Below, one piece after another: positions 1-7,169 of a stretch of 64,000 nucleotides of DNA (the stretch's first letter is position 1; every line of letters starts with the position of its first letter). The notes beneath the pieces were generated by a model, which made no database searches, was not told the origin of the DNA, and was given only the letters and a program-made list of their open reading frames with translations. The translations under genes and the position numbers were made by a program. The stretch is from Arthrobacter castelli DSM 16402. Lineage in GTDB: Bacteria; Actinomycetota; Actinomycetes; Actinomycetales; Micrococcaceae. The stretch is taken from positions 90,295 to 154,294 of the forward strand of contig NZ_AUMN01000011.1 of assembly GCF_000430705.1 (NCBI RefSeq), written 5' to 3'.

Positions 1-914
1 GCGTAAAGACCGAGCGCTGCTTCCTCGCTTGGAGTGAAACCGAGTCTGTTTAACATCATCTGCGCTTGATGGAGCGTCAGATGCTGTGCGCTCCGGCTTG
101 CCCTGGCCTTGTCTGCCCGGTCTAAGTAAGTGTCGATAGATCCGGACCAGCGCCGCCGCCAGGTCCGTACTGCAGCATCCGATGCAGTTGCTGCCATCAG
201 ACAATGCATCGGCTGCGCTTTGGTGGACACCTGCTCCACCATTGCCGCCCGTGCCCGGGGCCCGTTCCGCCCCAAGTCTGCAGTACGCCATTTCAGGTGA
301 CTATCCCAGTAGTAATCCCATGAAAGGCGGCGCCGATCCGGCCATTGCCCCGAGCGCGGGCCTCGCAACATAGCCCGCGCCGAGTCCGAGAGCAGCAGGG
401 CCGCCATCGCGGAACGGTTCTGTGATTTGCTGAACCGCTGGCTGGCCCACACTGCCAAATCTGAAGAGAGCTCAAATACCTCTTGAGCCAACTGGAGTGC
501 TTCCACACCACCGTATCTGGCAAGTTCGGCTTCGTGCCTGCCGTCCAGTTCGCCGGTGGGTGTGCCCTTGTAATGCTCGCGGTTAATTCCGGCAACATAC
601 TGTTGCTCGATATCCAGCCGCGCCAACCGGGGGCTCAACCGACCCCGCAAAGCGGACTGGAACCGCTGCAGCCGCTCGAGTGTCCTGCGGCTTCCCATGA
701 ACCTCACCTTGATGTGGGGTCCCATCTGGTCCGTGCTCCGGGTGTAGAACCAGCGCTCTACACCCAGCACACGAGCCTGGGCTGCCAGCGGAGCAACCAA
801 ATCGCCTACGACGGCGTCTGCCACGGCCAGGTCTTCTGTGTAGGCAGAAACGGTCCACCACAACGGAGAACCGAGGGTTCCCGTATCTTCTTGCAGTGTC
901 GCAACCTGGGTCAT
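1..914 (-). CDS. Lantibiotic dehydratase C-terminal (SpaB_C / thiopeptide-type) family protein, truncated by window edge
   Basis: The reading frame is open from an ATG at 914 to the window edge (304 codons), so the 3' end is missing. An AGGAGGT ribosome site lies 7 bases upstream. Visible motifs fit the stand-alone C-terminal domain of class I lanthipeptide dehydratases and thiopeptide enzymes: WFYTR at residues 55-59, GPHIKVRF at 65-72, RYGG at 133-136 followed by a helical stretch with FELSSD, and NRLG at 289-292 near the end. In characterised LanB enzymes this domain eliminates glutamate from glutamylated Ser/Thr; related stand-alone proteins do other chemistry on peptides. The gene lies 83 bases downstream of a small secreted peptide gene on the same strand, suggesting one transcript. 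The exact reaction cannot be told from sequence, and partner enzymes may lie left of the window. Confidence 0.8.
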   Translation of the reverse strand, partial: MTQVATLQEDTGTLGSPLWWTVSAYTEDLAVADAVVGDLVAPLAAQARVLGVERWFYTRSTDQMGPHIKVRFMGSRRTLERLQRFQSALRGRLSPRLARLDIEQQYVAGINREHYKGTPTGELDGRHEAELARYGGVEALQLAQEVFELSSDLAVWASQRFSKSQNRSAMAALLLSDSARAMLRGPRSGQWPDRRRLSWDYYWDSHLKWRTADLGRNGPRARAAMVEQVSTKAQPMHCLMAATASDAAVRTWRRRWSGSIDTYLDRADKARASRSAQHLTLHQAQMMLNRLGFTPSEEAALGLY

Positions 915-997
915 GGAATTCACCTCCTGTAGACAATTATCGGCAGCCCACGCTGGCCACCGGGTTCTAAAATTTCAAGCCCCCCCGGTACGCTGAC

Positions 998-1174
998 CTA
1001 GGTCTTCTGTGGCCAGCCCCAAATAGCCGGCTGATAGACGGTGCCCTGACGCTGAATTTCGACAACGTCCGCGCTTTCGATCGACGGCGTTGCGGCCATC
1101 GCCGGTGCCGACATTGAAAGTGCACCAGCGGCAATGAACAAAGCGGCCGTATACCGCCTAATGTTCTTCGACAT
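998..1174 (-). CDS. 58-residue secreted small peptide, possible RiPP precursor
   Basis: ATG at 1174 follows a good ribosome site (GGGGAG, 6 bases away); the stop is TAG at 998. The peptide begins with basic residues (SKNIRR), then a hydrophobic stretch, then APAMA-A, a textbook Sec signal peptide with cleavage expected after residue 27. The remaining 31 residues contain Ser and Thr but no Cys, and end in an aromatic-rich tail, QPAIWGWPQKT. No family is recognised. It is the only gene directly upstream of the SpaB_C-type gene on the same strand and is likely co-transcribed with it. It may be the substrate of that enzyme, or an unrelated exported peptide. A Sec-type leader would be unusual for a lanthipeptide. 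Confidence 0.65.
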   Translation of the reverse strand: MSKNIRRYTAALFIAAGALSMSAPAMAATPSIESADVVEIQRQGTVYQPAIWGWPQKT

Positions 1175-1532
1175 GAGATCTCCCCTTCAGGTGGAACCTG
1201 CTTACCTCATCCGGGCTTTGGTGCCCTGACAATTCAAGAATTCCTGCTTTACGCCGCCCTGTCTAGTTAGATAGACGCCATAATCCGGACATTGCCGCTA
1301 AAGGACTGCACCGGCCATCAACGACAGCCACCGCACGACCTCTCCTCCCACGGATCCGCCGATTATAGGGAAAGTTGCGGTTTCGCTCCGCCGGAAGTCC
1401 GGTCCGCGTGTAAACTGGCAACTTAATGCCATGTCATGCTTTTGCATGATTGGCTGGCGGAAAATGCGCCGGCTATTGGGATGCTCTCCCGATCACGACA
1501 CATTGCCAGTAGTGTGACTTTGAGGATGTGCC
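1175..1532. promoter_or_regulatory. Divergent intergenic region with two inverted repeats
   Basis: This 358-base region separates the secreted-peptide gene (leftward) from the LuxR-type regulator (rightward). It holds two short perfect inverted repeats: GTCTA/TAGAC at 1261-1276 with a 6-base spacer, and TCATGC/GCATGA at 1434-1449 with a TTTT spacer. Either could be the regulator's operator. I see no further gene here. Promoter elements cannot be assigned with confidence. Confidence 0.4.
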
Positions 1533-2531
1533 TTGAAACTAATAGGGAGGGAAGTGCTCGTGCTGGGGGAGGTATCTTACGAGCTGTACCAGTTCGCCGT
1601 CGCTCAGCCAGGGTGGTCCAAAGAGGATGCCTCAGATGCTCTAGGTTACTCCATGCGGGAGCTGAATGAAGCAATCTCCGAGCTTGTCGACAAGCGTCTG
1701 CTTCGAAAGCCAAGCGAAGAATCGGATTTGTACGTAGCAATGTCTCCCGACGTGGCACTGTCGGAACTTGTCGACGACGACGAGCGACACCTTCAGGAAC
1801 TGCGCGGCTCCATAACGAAACGCCGAAGGGACTTCTCCAGCCTTGTTCCAGTCTATTTGGACGCCCGGCGAAAATTGGCTCTGGAGAGTTCGGTTGAAGT
1901 ACTTGAAGACCCGGTTCAGATCCAGCGGCTGATCATCGACTACGGACGTGATGTCACAGAGCAGGTACTGATCGCACAACCAGGTCCAGGATACAATGCG
2001 GACGTTCACGAGGAGGGGATCAAAAAGGACCTCACCCTTCTTGCGAACGGCGTTGTGCGTAAGAACATCAGTCACGACACAACCCGCGACCACGTGCCGA
2101 CACGAAGGGCAGTCGAAGCACTGACACCGGCGGGTGGACAATACCGTACGCTCCCACAGATCCCCCTTCGGCTCATGATCTTTGACCAAAACCTCGTAGT
2201 CGCCTCACGGCAATTGGGCAACGACTTAGCCGCCTTGGTGATTCGTGACGTGAATTTGATCAGAGTGTTTACCGATATCTACAACGCTGCATGGGATGTA
2301 GCTACGCCGTTTCTCCCGGAAGAGAACATGCCTTCGCCGTCGAAATTGAACAATGTCCAGCAGGCAATCCTCAAGGGGCTTGCCGCCGGACATGGCGACG
2401 AGGCAATCGCCCGGCGGTTGGATATTAACGTCCGGACGTGCCGCCGGCATATCGCCTGGATGCTCGAGGAATTGGGCGCCGGCAGCCGCTTTCAAGCAGC
2501 AATTAAAGCACGCGAAGCCGGCTGGATCTGA
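1533..2531 (+). CDS. LuxR-type helix-turn-helix transcriptional regulator with TrmB-like N-terminus
   Basis: A 332-residue protein. Residues about 15-60 read as a winged-helix segment of the TrmB/MarR kind (GYSMRELNEAISELVDKRLL). The middle is a sensor-like region of unknown ligand. Residues about 270-332 are a LuxR/GerE helix-turn-helix (LAAGHGDEAIARRLDINVRT then CRRHIAWMLEELG). The start is uncertain: TTG at 1533 has GAGGA upstream, while in-frame GTG at 1560 has the stronger AGGGAGGG. It is divergent from the secreted-peptide/SpaB_C pair, so it probably controls that pair. Regulators of this architecture are common beside actinobacterial natural-product loci. The following gene is convergent, 25 bases away. 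Confidence 0.75.
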   Translation: MKLIGREVLVLGEVSYELYQFAVAQPGWSKEDASDALGYSMRELNEAISELVDKRLLRKPSEESDLYVAMSPDVALSELVDDDERHLQELRGSITKRRRDFSSLVPVYLDARRKLALESSVEVLEDPVQIQRLIIDYGRDVTEQVLIAQPGPGYNADVHEEGIKKDLTLLANGVVRKNISHDTTRDHVPTRRAVEALTPAGGQYRTLPQIPLRLMIFDQNLVVASRQLGNDLAALVIRDVNLIRVFTDIYNAAWDVATPFLPEENMPSPSKLNNVQQAILKGLAAGHGDEAIARRLDINVRTCRRHIAWMLEELGAGSRFQAAIKAREAGWI

Positions 2532-2556
2532 CCAGGCCGTCCGGACGCCGCAAAAC

Positions 2557-3456
2557 CTATGGGGTCGGCTGCCCGCCGTTGACGTTCAGCGTTTCCCCCG
2601 CGACGTAACTGGATTCGGAAGACGCCAGGAACACGTATGCGGGACCCAGCTCAGTCGGCTGCCCCGCACGGCCCAATGGTGTCGACTTACCGAAGTGCGG
2701 AAGTTTTTCCTTCGGCTGCCCCTCGGAAACCTGCAACGGGGTCCAGAAGGGCCCCGGGGCCACGCTGTTGACCCGGATGCCGCGCGGGGCAAGCTGCTGA
2801 GCCAAGCCTTTGCTGAAGGTGTTGATGGCGGCCTTGGTCGTTGCGTAGTCAATCTTGTCCGGTGAGGGATTGTATGCCTGAACGGATGTTGAGTTGATGA
2901 TGCTGGACCCGGCCTCCATATACGGAAGGGCTGATTTTGTTATCCAGAACATGGCGTAGATATTTGTTTTCATGGTCTGGTCGAACTGGTCGTCGGACAG
3001 GTCCTCCAGCCGCTCGCAGCTGATCTGCTTTCCGGCATTATTGACCAGAATGTCCAGTCCGCCGAGCCCTTCCGCCGCTCTGGCCACCATGTCTTTCGCC
3101 TTTGAGGCATCGGAAATATCGCCAGGGACAGCAACTGCGTTCCCGCCGCTCTCTTCAATTATCCGGACGATGTCGCGCGCATCTTTCTCTTCGGCCGGCA
3201 GGTAGGACAGGGCGACGTCGGCCCCCTCCCTGGCGAACGAGATGGCAACCGCCGCACCGATCCCCGAGTCGGCGCCGGTAATAAGTGCACGCCGGCCCTT
3301 CAGCCGACCGGTGCCGCGATACGAATCCTGGCCGCGGTCAGTATGTGGAGTGAGCCACTCGTCCAGTCCCGGCTCCGGCTGGTCCTGGTCTTCAGGAGGG
3401 CTGATACTGGGGAACCGCTTCACCGGATCCTGGAACGTGTATTGATCCTCAGCCAT
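2557..3456 (-). CDS. SDR family oxidoreductase (YghA/YdaD-like general-stress dehydrogenase)
   Basis: 299 residues. A 50-residue N-terminal extension (WLTPHTDRG) precedes the Rossmann domain, as in the YghA/YdaD/Gsp39 subgroup of short-chain dehydrogenases. The NAD(P) motif TGADSGIG is at 60-67, NNAG at 139-142, the catalytic Ser near 189-191 and YATTK at 204-208; the C-terminus ends in the usual VNGG segment. It should be a soluble NAD(P)-dependent alcohol/aldehyde-type reductase. Members are often stress-induced, but the substrate is unknown. It is monocistronic and convergent with the LuxR-type gene. Confidence 0.9.
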   Translation of the reverse strand: MAEDQYTFQDPVKRFPSISPPEDQDQPEPGLDEWLTPHTDRGQDSYRGTGRLKGRRALITGADSGIGAAVAISFAREGADVALSYLPAEEKDARDIVRIIEESGGNAVAVPGDISDASKAKDMVARAAEGLGGLDILVNNAGKQISCERLEDLSDDQFDQTMKTNIYAMFWITKSALPYMEAGSSIINSTSVQAYNPSPDKIDYATTKAAINTFSKGLAQQLAPRGIRVNSVAPGPFWTPLQVSEGQPKEKLPHFGKSTPLGRAGQPTELGPAYVFLASSESSYVAGETLNVNGGQPTP

Positions 3457-3763
3457 CTTCGTCTCCCATCAGTGATCCTGAGTTCCGCAAAAGTCACCGC
3501 ATTGCAAAGTATGCTTATTAAGTTACCGGCAGAGACTCGTATCCTTCAAGACTCAGGGGTGAGCGCCCGTTCGGTACCACTTTTCCGCATAGCTACAAGC
3601 CGCCACGCCGCGTTCAGCTGATTCACAGCATTTATTCATTGTCTTCGTGACCAGAGCGTTATATGGTGATAACAAGGTCAAGCAGTGGCCGCGAGGGTCT
3701 ACAGCGGCTTTCCATGGACCTGCTTGAACGGGGTTCATGGTTTCCGGAAAGAGGCTAGTTCTC
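3457..3763. other. Intergenic stretch without a convincing gene
   Basis: This is the divergent region between the SDR gene and the small zinc-ribbon-like gene. A 28-30 codon frame on the minus strand starting near 3642 (MNKCCESAERG...) has three cysteines but only a weak ribosome site and no homologue I recognise. Otherwise it probably carries the promoters of both neighbours. Confidence 0.3.
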
Positions 3764-4084
3764 ATGACACTTACGCATCATGCCCCGACTACTCACACGG
3801 CGCCCCCGCCCCGGAAGCCGACGCGAACGTCGCGCCGCACAGAGAGCGACGAAGTCCGGCCGTGGGCACAACGGGCAAATTACCAGCTGGTCACTACCCC
3901 GGCGTGTGCACGTTGCAAGACCGACTCATACATCTATATCGAGGAGTACATTCCTCCGCAGATCAATGATGACGGGGAATTGGTGAAGCTGGGCGAGGCC
4001 AGCTACTTCTGTACGCGGTGTGTGGAATATGCTGCACACGCCGTTCCGCCGCTTTGGAAGCCGGAGGGCAATTACTCCGGGTGA
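3764..4084 (+). CDS. Small zinc-ribbon-like protein of unknown function
   Basis: About 106 residues from ATG 3764 (AAAGAGG upstream); an in-frame ATG at 3737 is possible but less well placed. The N-terminal 35 residues are basic and proline-rich and probably disordered. The C-terminal part has two cysteine pairs, CARCKTDS and FCTRCVEY, about 38 residues apart, a layout fitting one zinc ribbon. No catalytic motif is visible and I do not recognise the family. It has its own promoter region and is followed by a clear intrinsic terminator, so it is a single-gene unit. Confidence 0.65.
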   Translation: MTLTHHAPTTHTAPPPRKPTRTSRRTESDEVRPWAQRANYQLVTTPACARCKTDSYIYIEEYIPPQINDDGELVKLGEASYFCTRCVEYAAHAVPPLWKPEGNYSG

Positions 4085-4100
4085 GTGCGGATGGAGAGCC

Positions 4101-4138
4101 AAGCACCGGAACGTAAAGTTCCCGGTGCTTTCTCTTTG
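4101..4138 (+). terminator. Intrinsic terminator after the zinc-ribbon-like gene
   Basis: A GC-rich stem (AAGCACCGG-AAC pairing with GTTCCCGGTGCTT, one bulged base, GTAAA loop) is followed directly by TCTCTTT. It lies 16 bases after the stop codon at 4084. Confidence 0.8.
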
Positions 4139-4161
4139 TCCCGGGACGTTATCCTTATCTG

Positions 4162-5448
4162 ATGACTTCTCACGAAACAGTTAGCTCAACGGCGATGCCA
4201 GCTGAAACCGAAGTGGCCCTGGAACGGGCGTCAGCTTCACATTTCCATGACCATCTTTTGTCAGACCGGGCCGCTAATATCAAACAGTCAGCAGTCCGTG
4301 ATGTTTTCGATATCTCGATGCAACCCGGCCTGGTGTCGTTGGCCGGCGGCAATCCCTACCTGCAGTCTTTACCCTTGGACCGGCTCGGCGAAACGGCGTC
4401 GGAAATCATCTCCGGCCACGGCCTGGAGGCGCTGCAATACGGGGGCGGGCAGGGAACCTTGGAGCTGCGCCGGCAGATCTGCGAAGTGATGGCTGCCGAA
4501 AGCATCACCGATGCCCGGCCCGAAAACGTGATTGTCACGGCCGGGTCCCAGTCCGCCCAGGACGTCGCCGCCAAGGTATTCTGCAATCCCGGCGACGTTA
4601 TCCTCGTCGAGGATCCGACCTACGTGGGAGCCCTGAACACGTTCGAGGCGTACCAAGTGGACGCTCAAGCAGTCATGATGGACGACGACGGCCTCATCCC
4701 CGAGGAACTGGAGCGCCGCATTGGTGAGCTCAAGGGTGAAGATAAGACCATCAAGATGCTCTACACCATCCCCAGTTTCAATAACCCCTCCGGCATCACT
4801 CTGGCCAGGGAGCGGCGCCAGCGGATTGTGGATATCTGCAAGGCACACGCCATCCTGATTCTTGAGGACAACCCGTACGGACTGCTGCGCTTTGGCGACG
4901 ATGCCTTCCGCCCGCTGCGCGCTGACAACCCCGACGACGTCATATACACCGGCTCGTTCTCAAAGATCTTCGGCCCGGGACTGCGGATCGGCTGGGCGCT
5001 GGTTCCACAGCACCTGCAACGCAAGTTCTACCTGGCCTCAGAGGCTGTCATCCTGTGCCCGCCGACATTGAACCAGATGCTGCTGTCGGCGTATCTGCGC
5101 GACTACGACTGGAAGGCACAGATCGACACCTACCGCGAGCTCTACAAAGAGCGCTGTGACGCCATGTTGGACGCTTTGGAGAAATACATGCCCGACGGCG
5201 TCAGCTGGACCCGCCCGGCGGGTGGCTTCTTCATCTGGATCACCATGCCCGACGGCGTCGACACCTACCCGTTGCTGCAACAGGCCATCGACGCTGGAGT
5301 GGTGTTCATTCCCGGAGCTGCTTTCTCTCCGTCCGATGAGCCCAATCATAATTTGCGACTGGCTTTCAGCGCTGTCTCCAGCGAGGACATCGCCGAAGGA
5401 GTCCGTCGTTTGGCACCGGTGCTGCAGGAAGCATTGGCAGCCGACTAA
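4162..5448 (+). CDS. PLP-dependent aminotransferase (class I/II, 2-aminoadipate-type)
   Basis: 428 residues, fold-type I aminotransferase. The substrate/cofactor motifs are in order: LAGGNP near 60-65, N208-N-P-S-G, EDNPY at 235-239, the Schiff-base lysine K268 in SFSK, and R275 in GLRIGW. The order and spacing resemble LysN/2-aminoadipate and MocR-type aminotransferase domains, but there is no N-terminal GntR DNA-binding domain, so this is an enzyme rather than a regulator. The likely reaction is amino transfer between an amino acid and 2-oxoglutarate; the exact substrate is unknown. No ribosome site is obvious before ATG 4162, so translation could be leaderless. It converges on the next gene across a shared terminator. 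Confidence 0.85.
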   Translation: MTSHETVSSTAMPAETEVALERASASHFHDHLLSDRAANIKQSAVRDVFDISMQPGLVSLAGGNPYLQSLPLDRLGETASEIISGHGLEALQYGGGQGTLELRRQICEVMAAESITDARPENVIVTAGSQSAQDVAAKVFCNPGDVILVEDPTYVGALNTFEAYQVDAQAVMMDDDGLIPEELERRIGELKGEDKTIKMLYTIPSFNNPSGITLARERRQRIVDICKAHAILILEDNPYGLLRFGDDAFRPLRADNPDDVIYTGSFSKIFGPGLRIGWALVPQHLQRKFYLASEAVILCPPTLNQMLLSAYLRDYDWKAQIDTYRELYKERCDAMLDALEKYMPDGVSWTRPAGGFFIWITMPDGVDTYPLLQQAIDAGVVFIPGAAFSPSDEPNHNLRLAFSAVSSEDIAEGVRRLAPVLQEALAAD

Positions 5449-5461
5449 ATAGCCCACACAG

Positions 5462-5505
5462 CAGAGCGGCGGCCGCAGGCATCCGTACCGGCGGCCGCCG
5501 CTCTG
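5462..5505. terminator. Bidirectional hairpin terminator
   Basis: A perfect 15-bp inverted repeat (CAGAGCGGCGGCCGC at 5462-5476 and its complement at 5491-5505) with a 14-base loop lies between two convergent aminotransferase genes. It lacks a clear U-tract but is well placed to stop transcription from both sides. Confidence 0.7.
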
Positions 5506-5521
5506 CGTGCTGCGGCTGCGC

Positions 5522-6655
5522 TTATCCCTGTTTCGGGAACGCCGGCGGTTTGGGGTAGACCGAACACAGTTCCAGGAACCGGGTGTTGGCCTCCGGCTCT
5601 CCGATGCTGACCCGGATGCCCTCATCGCCAAAGGGCCGTACTGCGAGCGCCTGCTCTCCGGCCAGGGCAGCGAATTCCTGGGTATTCTCCCCCAACTGCA
5701 ACCAGATGAAATTACCCTGTGCCTCCGGGACGAACCATCCGAGCTCCTTCAGCCCGCTGGTGACCCGCTCCCGCTCATTGACCAGGCTTTGCACCCTCTC
5801 CTTCACCTGGTCGAAGTTGCGCAACGAGGCAATCGCAGCATGTTCGCCGACCGAGGAGACGCCGAACGGAACGGCGCTGACGCGCAGGTACTGGGTCAAT
5901 TCCGGGTTCGATATGGAATATCCGACGCGGAGATTCGCCAGGCCGTGGGCCTTGGAGAAGGTCCGCAGGCTAATGACGTTCGGATACTTCTGGTACATTT
6001 CGATGCCGTTCACCACGTCGGGGTCCCGGACGAATTCCTGGTACGCCTCGTCGATAATGACGATAACGTCGGAGGGCACCTGGGCGATGAACCATTCGAC
6101 CTCTGCGGTGGTCAGGCTGGGGCCGGTTGGGTTGTTGGGGGTGCACAGCAGGACGATTTTCGTCTTGTCGGTTACGGCATCGGCCATGGCCTGCAGGTCG
6201 TGGGTTCCGTCCTCCTTGACCGGAACCCGGACATCGGCGGCTCCCGAGAGGCCCACGGAAATGGGGTACGCCTCGAAGGAGCGCCACGGGTAGACCACCT
6301 CGTCTGCCGGACCGTCGTCGTTCTGGCCCGCGAAGGTGGCCAGTATCTGGTTCAGCGCACCGAGGCTGCCGGTTCCGGTGACAATGTCCTCCATCGGCAC
6401 GTCCAGGAATTCGGCGAGTTCGGAACGCAGCGCATTGGCCACCGGATCCGGGTAACGGTTCACCGCCGTCGTCTCCGCAATGGCTTCCAAGACAGCCGGG
6501 ATGGGAGGCAGCGGATTCTCATTGGAGGAAAGCTTGTAGCTCTCCAGTCCGTCGACAGCCACCGGGGGCTTGCCGGCTGCGTAGCGGGGAAGTTTGTCAA
6601 GGACGGCGCGGGGATGAACCTCAGCGGCGTTGGCGGGGTTCTGTGTTGAAGTCAT
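5522..6655 (-). CDS. Histidinol-phosphate / aromatic amino-acid aminotransferase
   Basis: 377 residues, HisC/Pat branch of fold-type I aminotransferases. Motifs: SSNENPLPP at 43-51, TPNNPTG at 172-178, IDEAY at 201-205, the PLP lysine K235 in TFSKAHGLA, and RVGY after it. In actinobacteria, a second HisC-like enzyme of this kind (Pat) acts mainly on phenylalanine or tyrosine and the matching 2-oxo acids. No other his genes are nearby, so the Pat-type role is more likely than dedicated histidine biosynthesis. The assignment between HisC and Pat is by context only. It is convergent with the preceding aminotransferase. Confidence 0.85.
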   Translation of the reverse strand: MTSTQNPANAAEVHPRAVLDKLPRYAAGKPPVAVDGLESYKLSSNENPLPPIPAVLEAIAETTAVNRYPDPVANALRSELAEFLDVPMEDIVTGTGSLGALNQILATFAGQNDDGPADEVVYPWRSFEAYPISVGLSGAADVRVPVKEDGTHDLQAMADAVTDKTKIVLLCTPNNPTGPSLTTAEVEWFIAQVPSDVIVIIDEAYQEFVRDPDVVNGIEMYQKYPNVISLRTFSKAHGLANLRVGYSISNPELTQYLRVSAVPFGVSSVGEHAAIASLRNFDQVKERVQSLVNERERVTSGLKELGWFVPEAQGNFIWLQLGENTQEFAALAGEQALAVRPFGDEGIRVSIGEPEANTRFLELCSVYPKPPAFPKQG

Positions 6656-6752
6656 GTCCTCAGCTTAAAGGAGGCCGGGCGGCGGAGGGGAATCGGGATG
6701 CTTCCAGCCACATGATGGGGCGTGCCCGACGGCGGTGTGTCAGCATAGAGCC

Positions 6753-7160
6753 ATGGGCGCATTTCTGATCCGGGTACTGATCAATGGTGTGGCGTTGTGG
6801 ATTGCCAGTTGGATCCTGGGCGGCATGACGATTTCCTCCGCCGGAGCAGAAGAGTTGGCCCAAGGCAATGAGACGATCGCCGTGGGGCTTTCCTACTTGT
6901 TTGTCGGGCTGATCTTCGGGGTTGTTAACGCCTTGGTGAAACCCATTGTCAGCCTGTTGTCGCTGCCCATCACCATCATCACCCTCGGATTGTTCACCAT
7001 CGTGATTAATGCGGCGATGCTGATGCTGACCTCGTGGTTGAGTTCGTTCACCCCCATCGGGCTCCAGATCGACGCCTTCTTCTGGACGGCCATATTCGGC
7101 GCCATTATCGTCAGCATTGTGTCGCTGATCGCCGGCACGGTGACCGGGACCCGCAAATAA
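6753..7160 (+). CDS. Small four-helix membrane protein, phage-holin-like family (YvlD type)
   Basis: About 135 residues from ATG 6753 (an in-frame GTG at 6735 is possible). Four hydrophobic segments follow each other, with the family hallmark GLIFGVVNALVKPIVSLLSLP in the middle. This is the widespread bacterial YvlD/Mycobacterium 'holin superfamily IV' protein. Despite the name, it is a chromosomal membrane protein of unknown role, and nothing phage-like surrounds it. It is convergent with the hydrolase gene 9 bases away. Confidence 0.8.
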   Translation: MGAFLIRVLINGVALWIASWILGGMTISSAGAEELAQGNETIAVGLSYLFVGLIFGVVNALVKPIVSLLSLPITIITLGLFTIVINAAMLMLTSWLSSFTPIGLQIDAFFWTAIFGAIIVSIVSLIAGTVTGTRK

Positions 7161-7169
7161 GAGGTTCAC

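Noticed and set aside
3553..3765. Minus-strand small frame before the zinc-ribbon-like gene
   Set aside because: Weak start and no recognisable features beyond three cysteines; it overlaps the start of a better gene.
5507..6649. Long plus-strand open frame (380 codons) opposite the aminotransferase gene
   Set aside because: It is the antisense of a well-supported HisC/Pat gene, with no protein family motif and a biased composition typical of GC-rich shadow frames.
6753..7160. Prophage holin
   Set aside because: The protein belongs to a chromosomal family named 'holin' by similarity only; there are no phage genes nearby.
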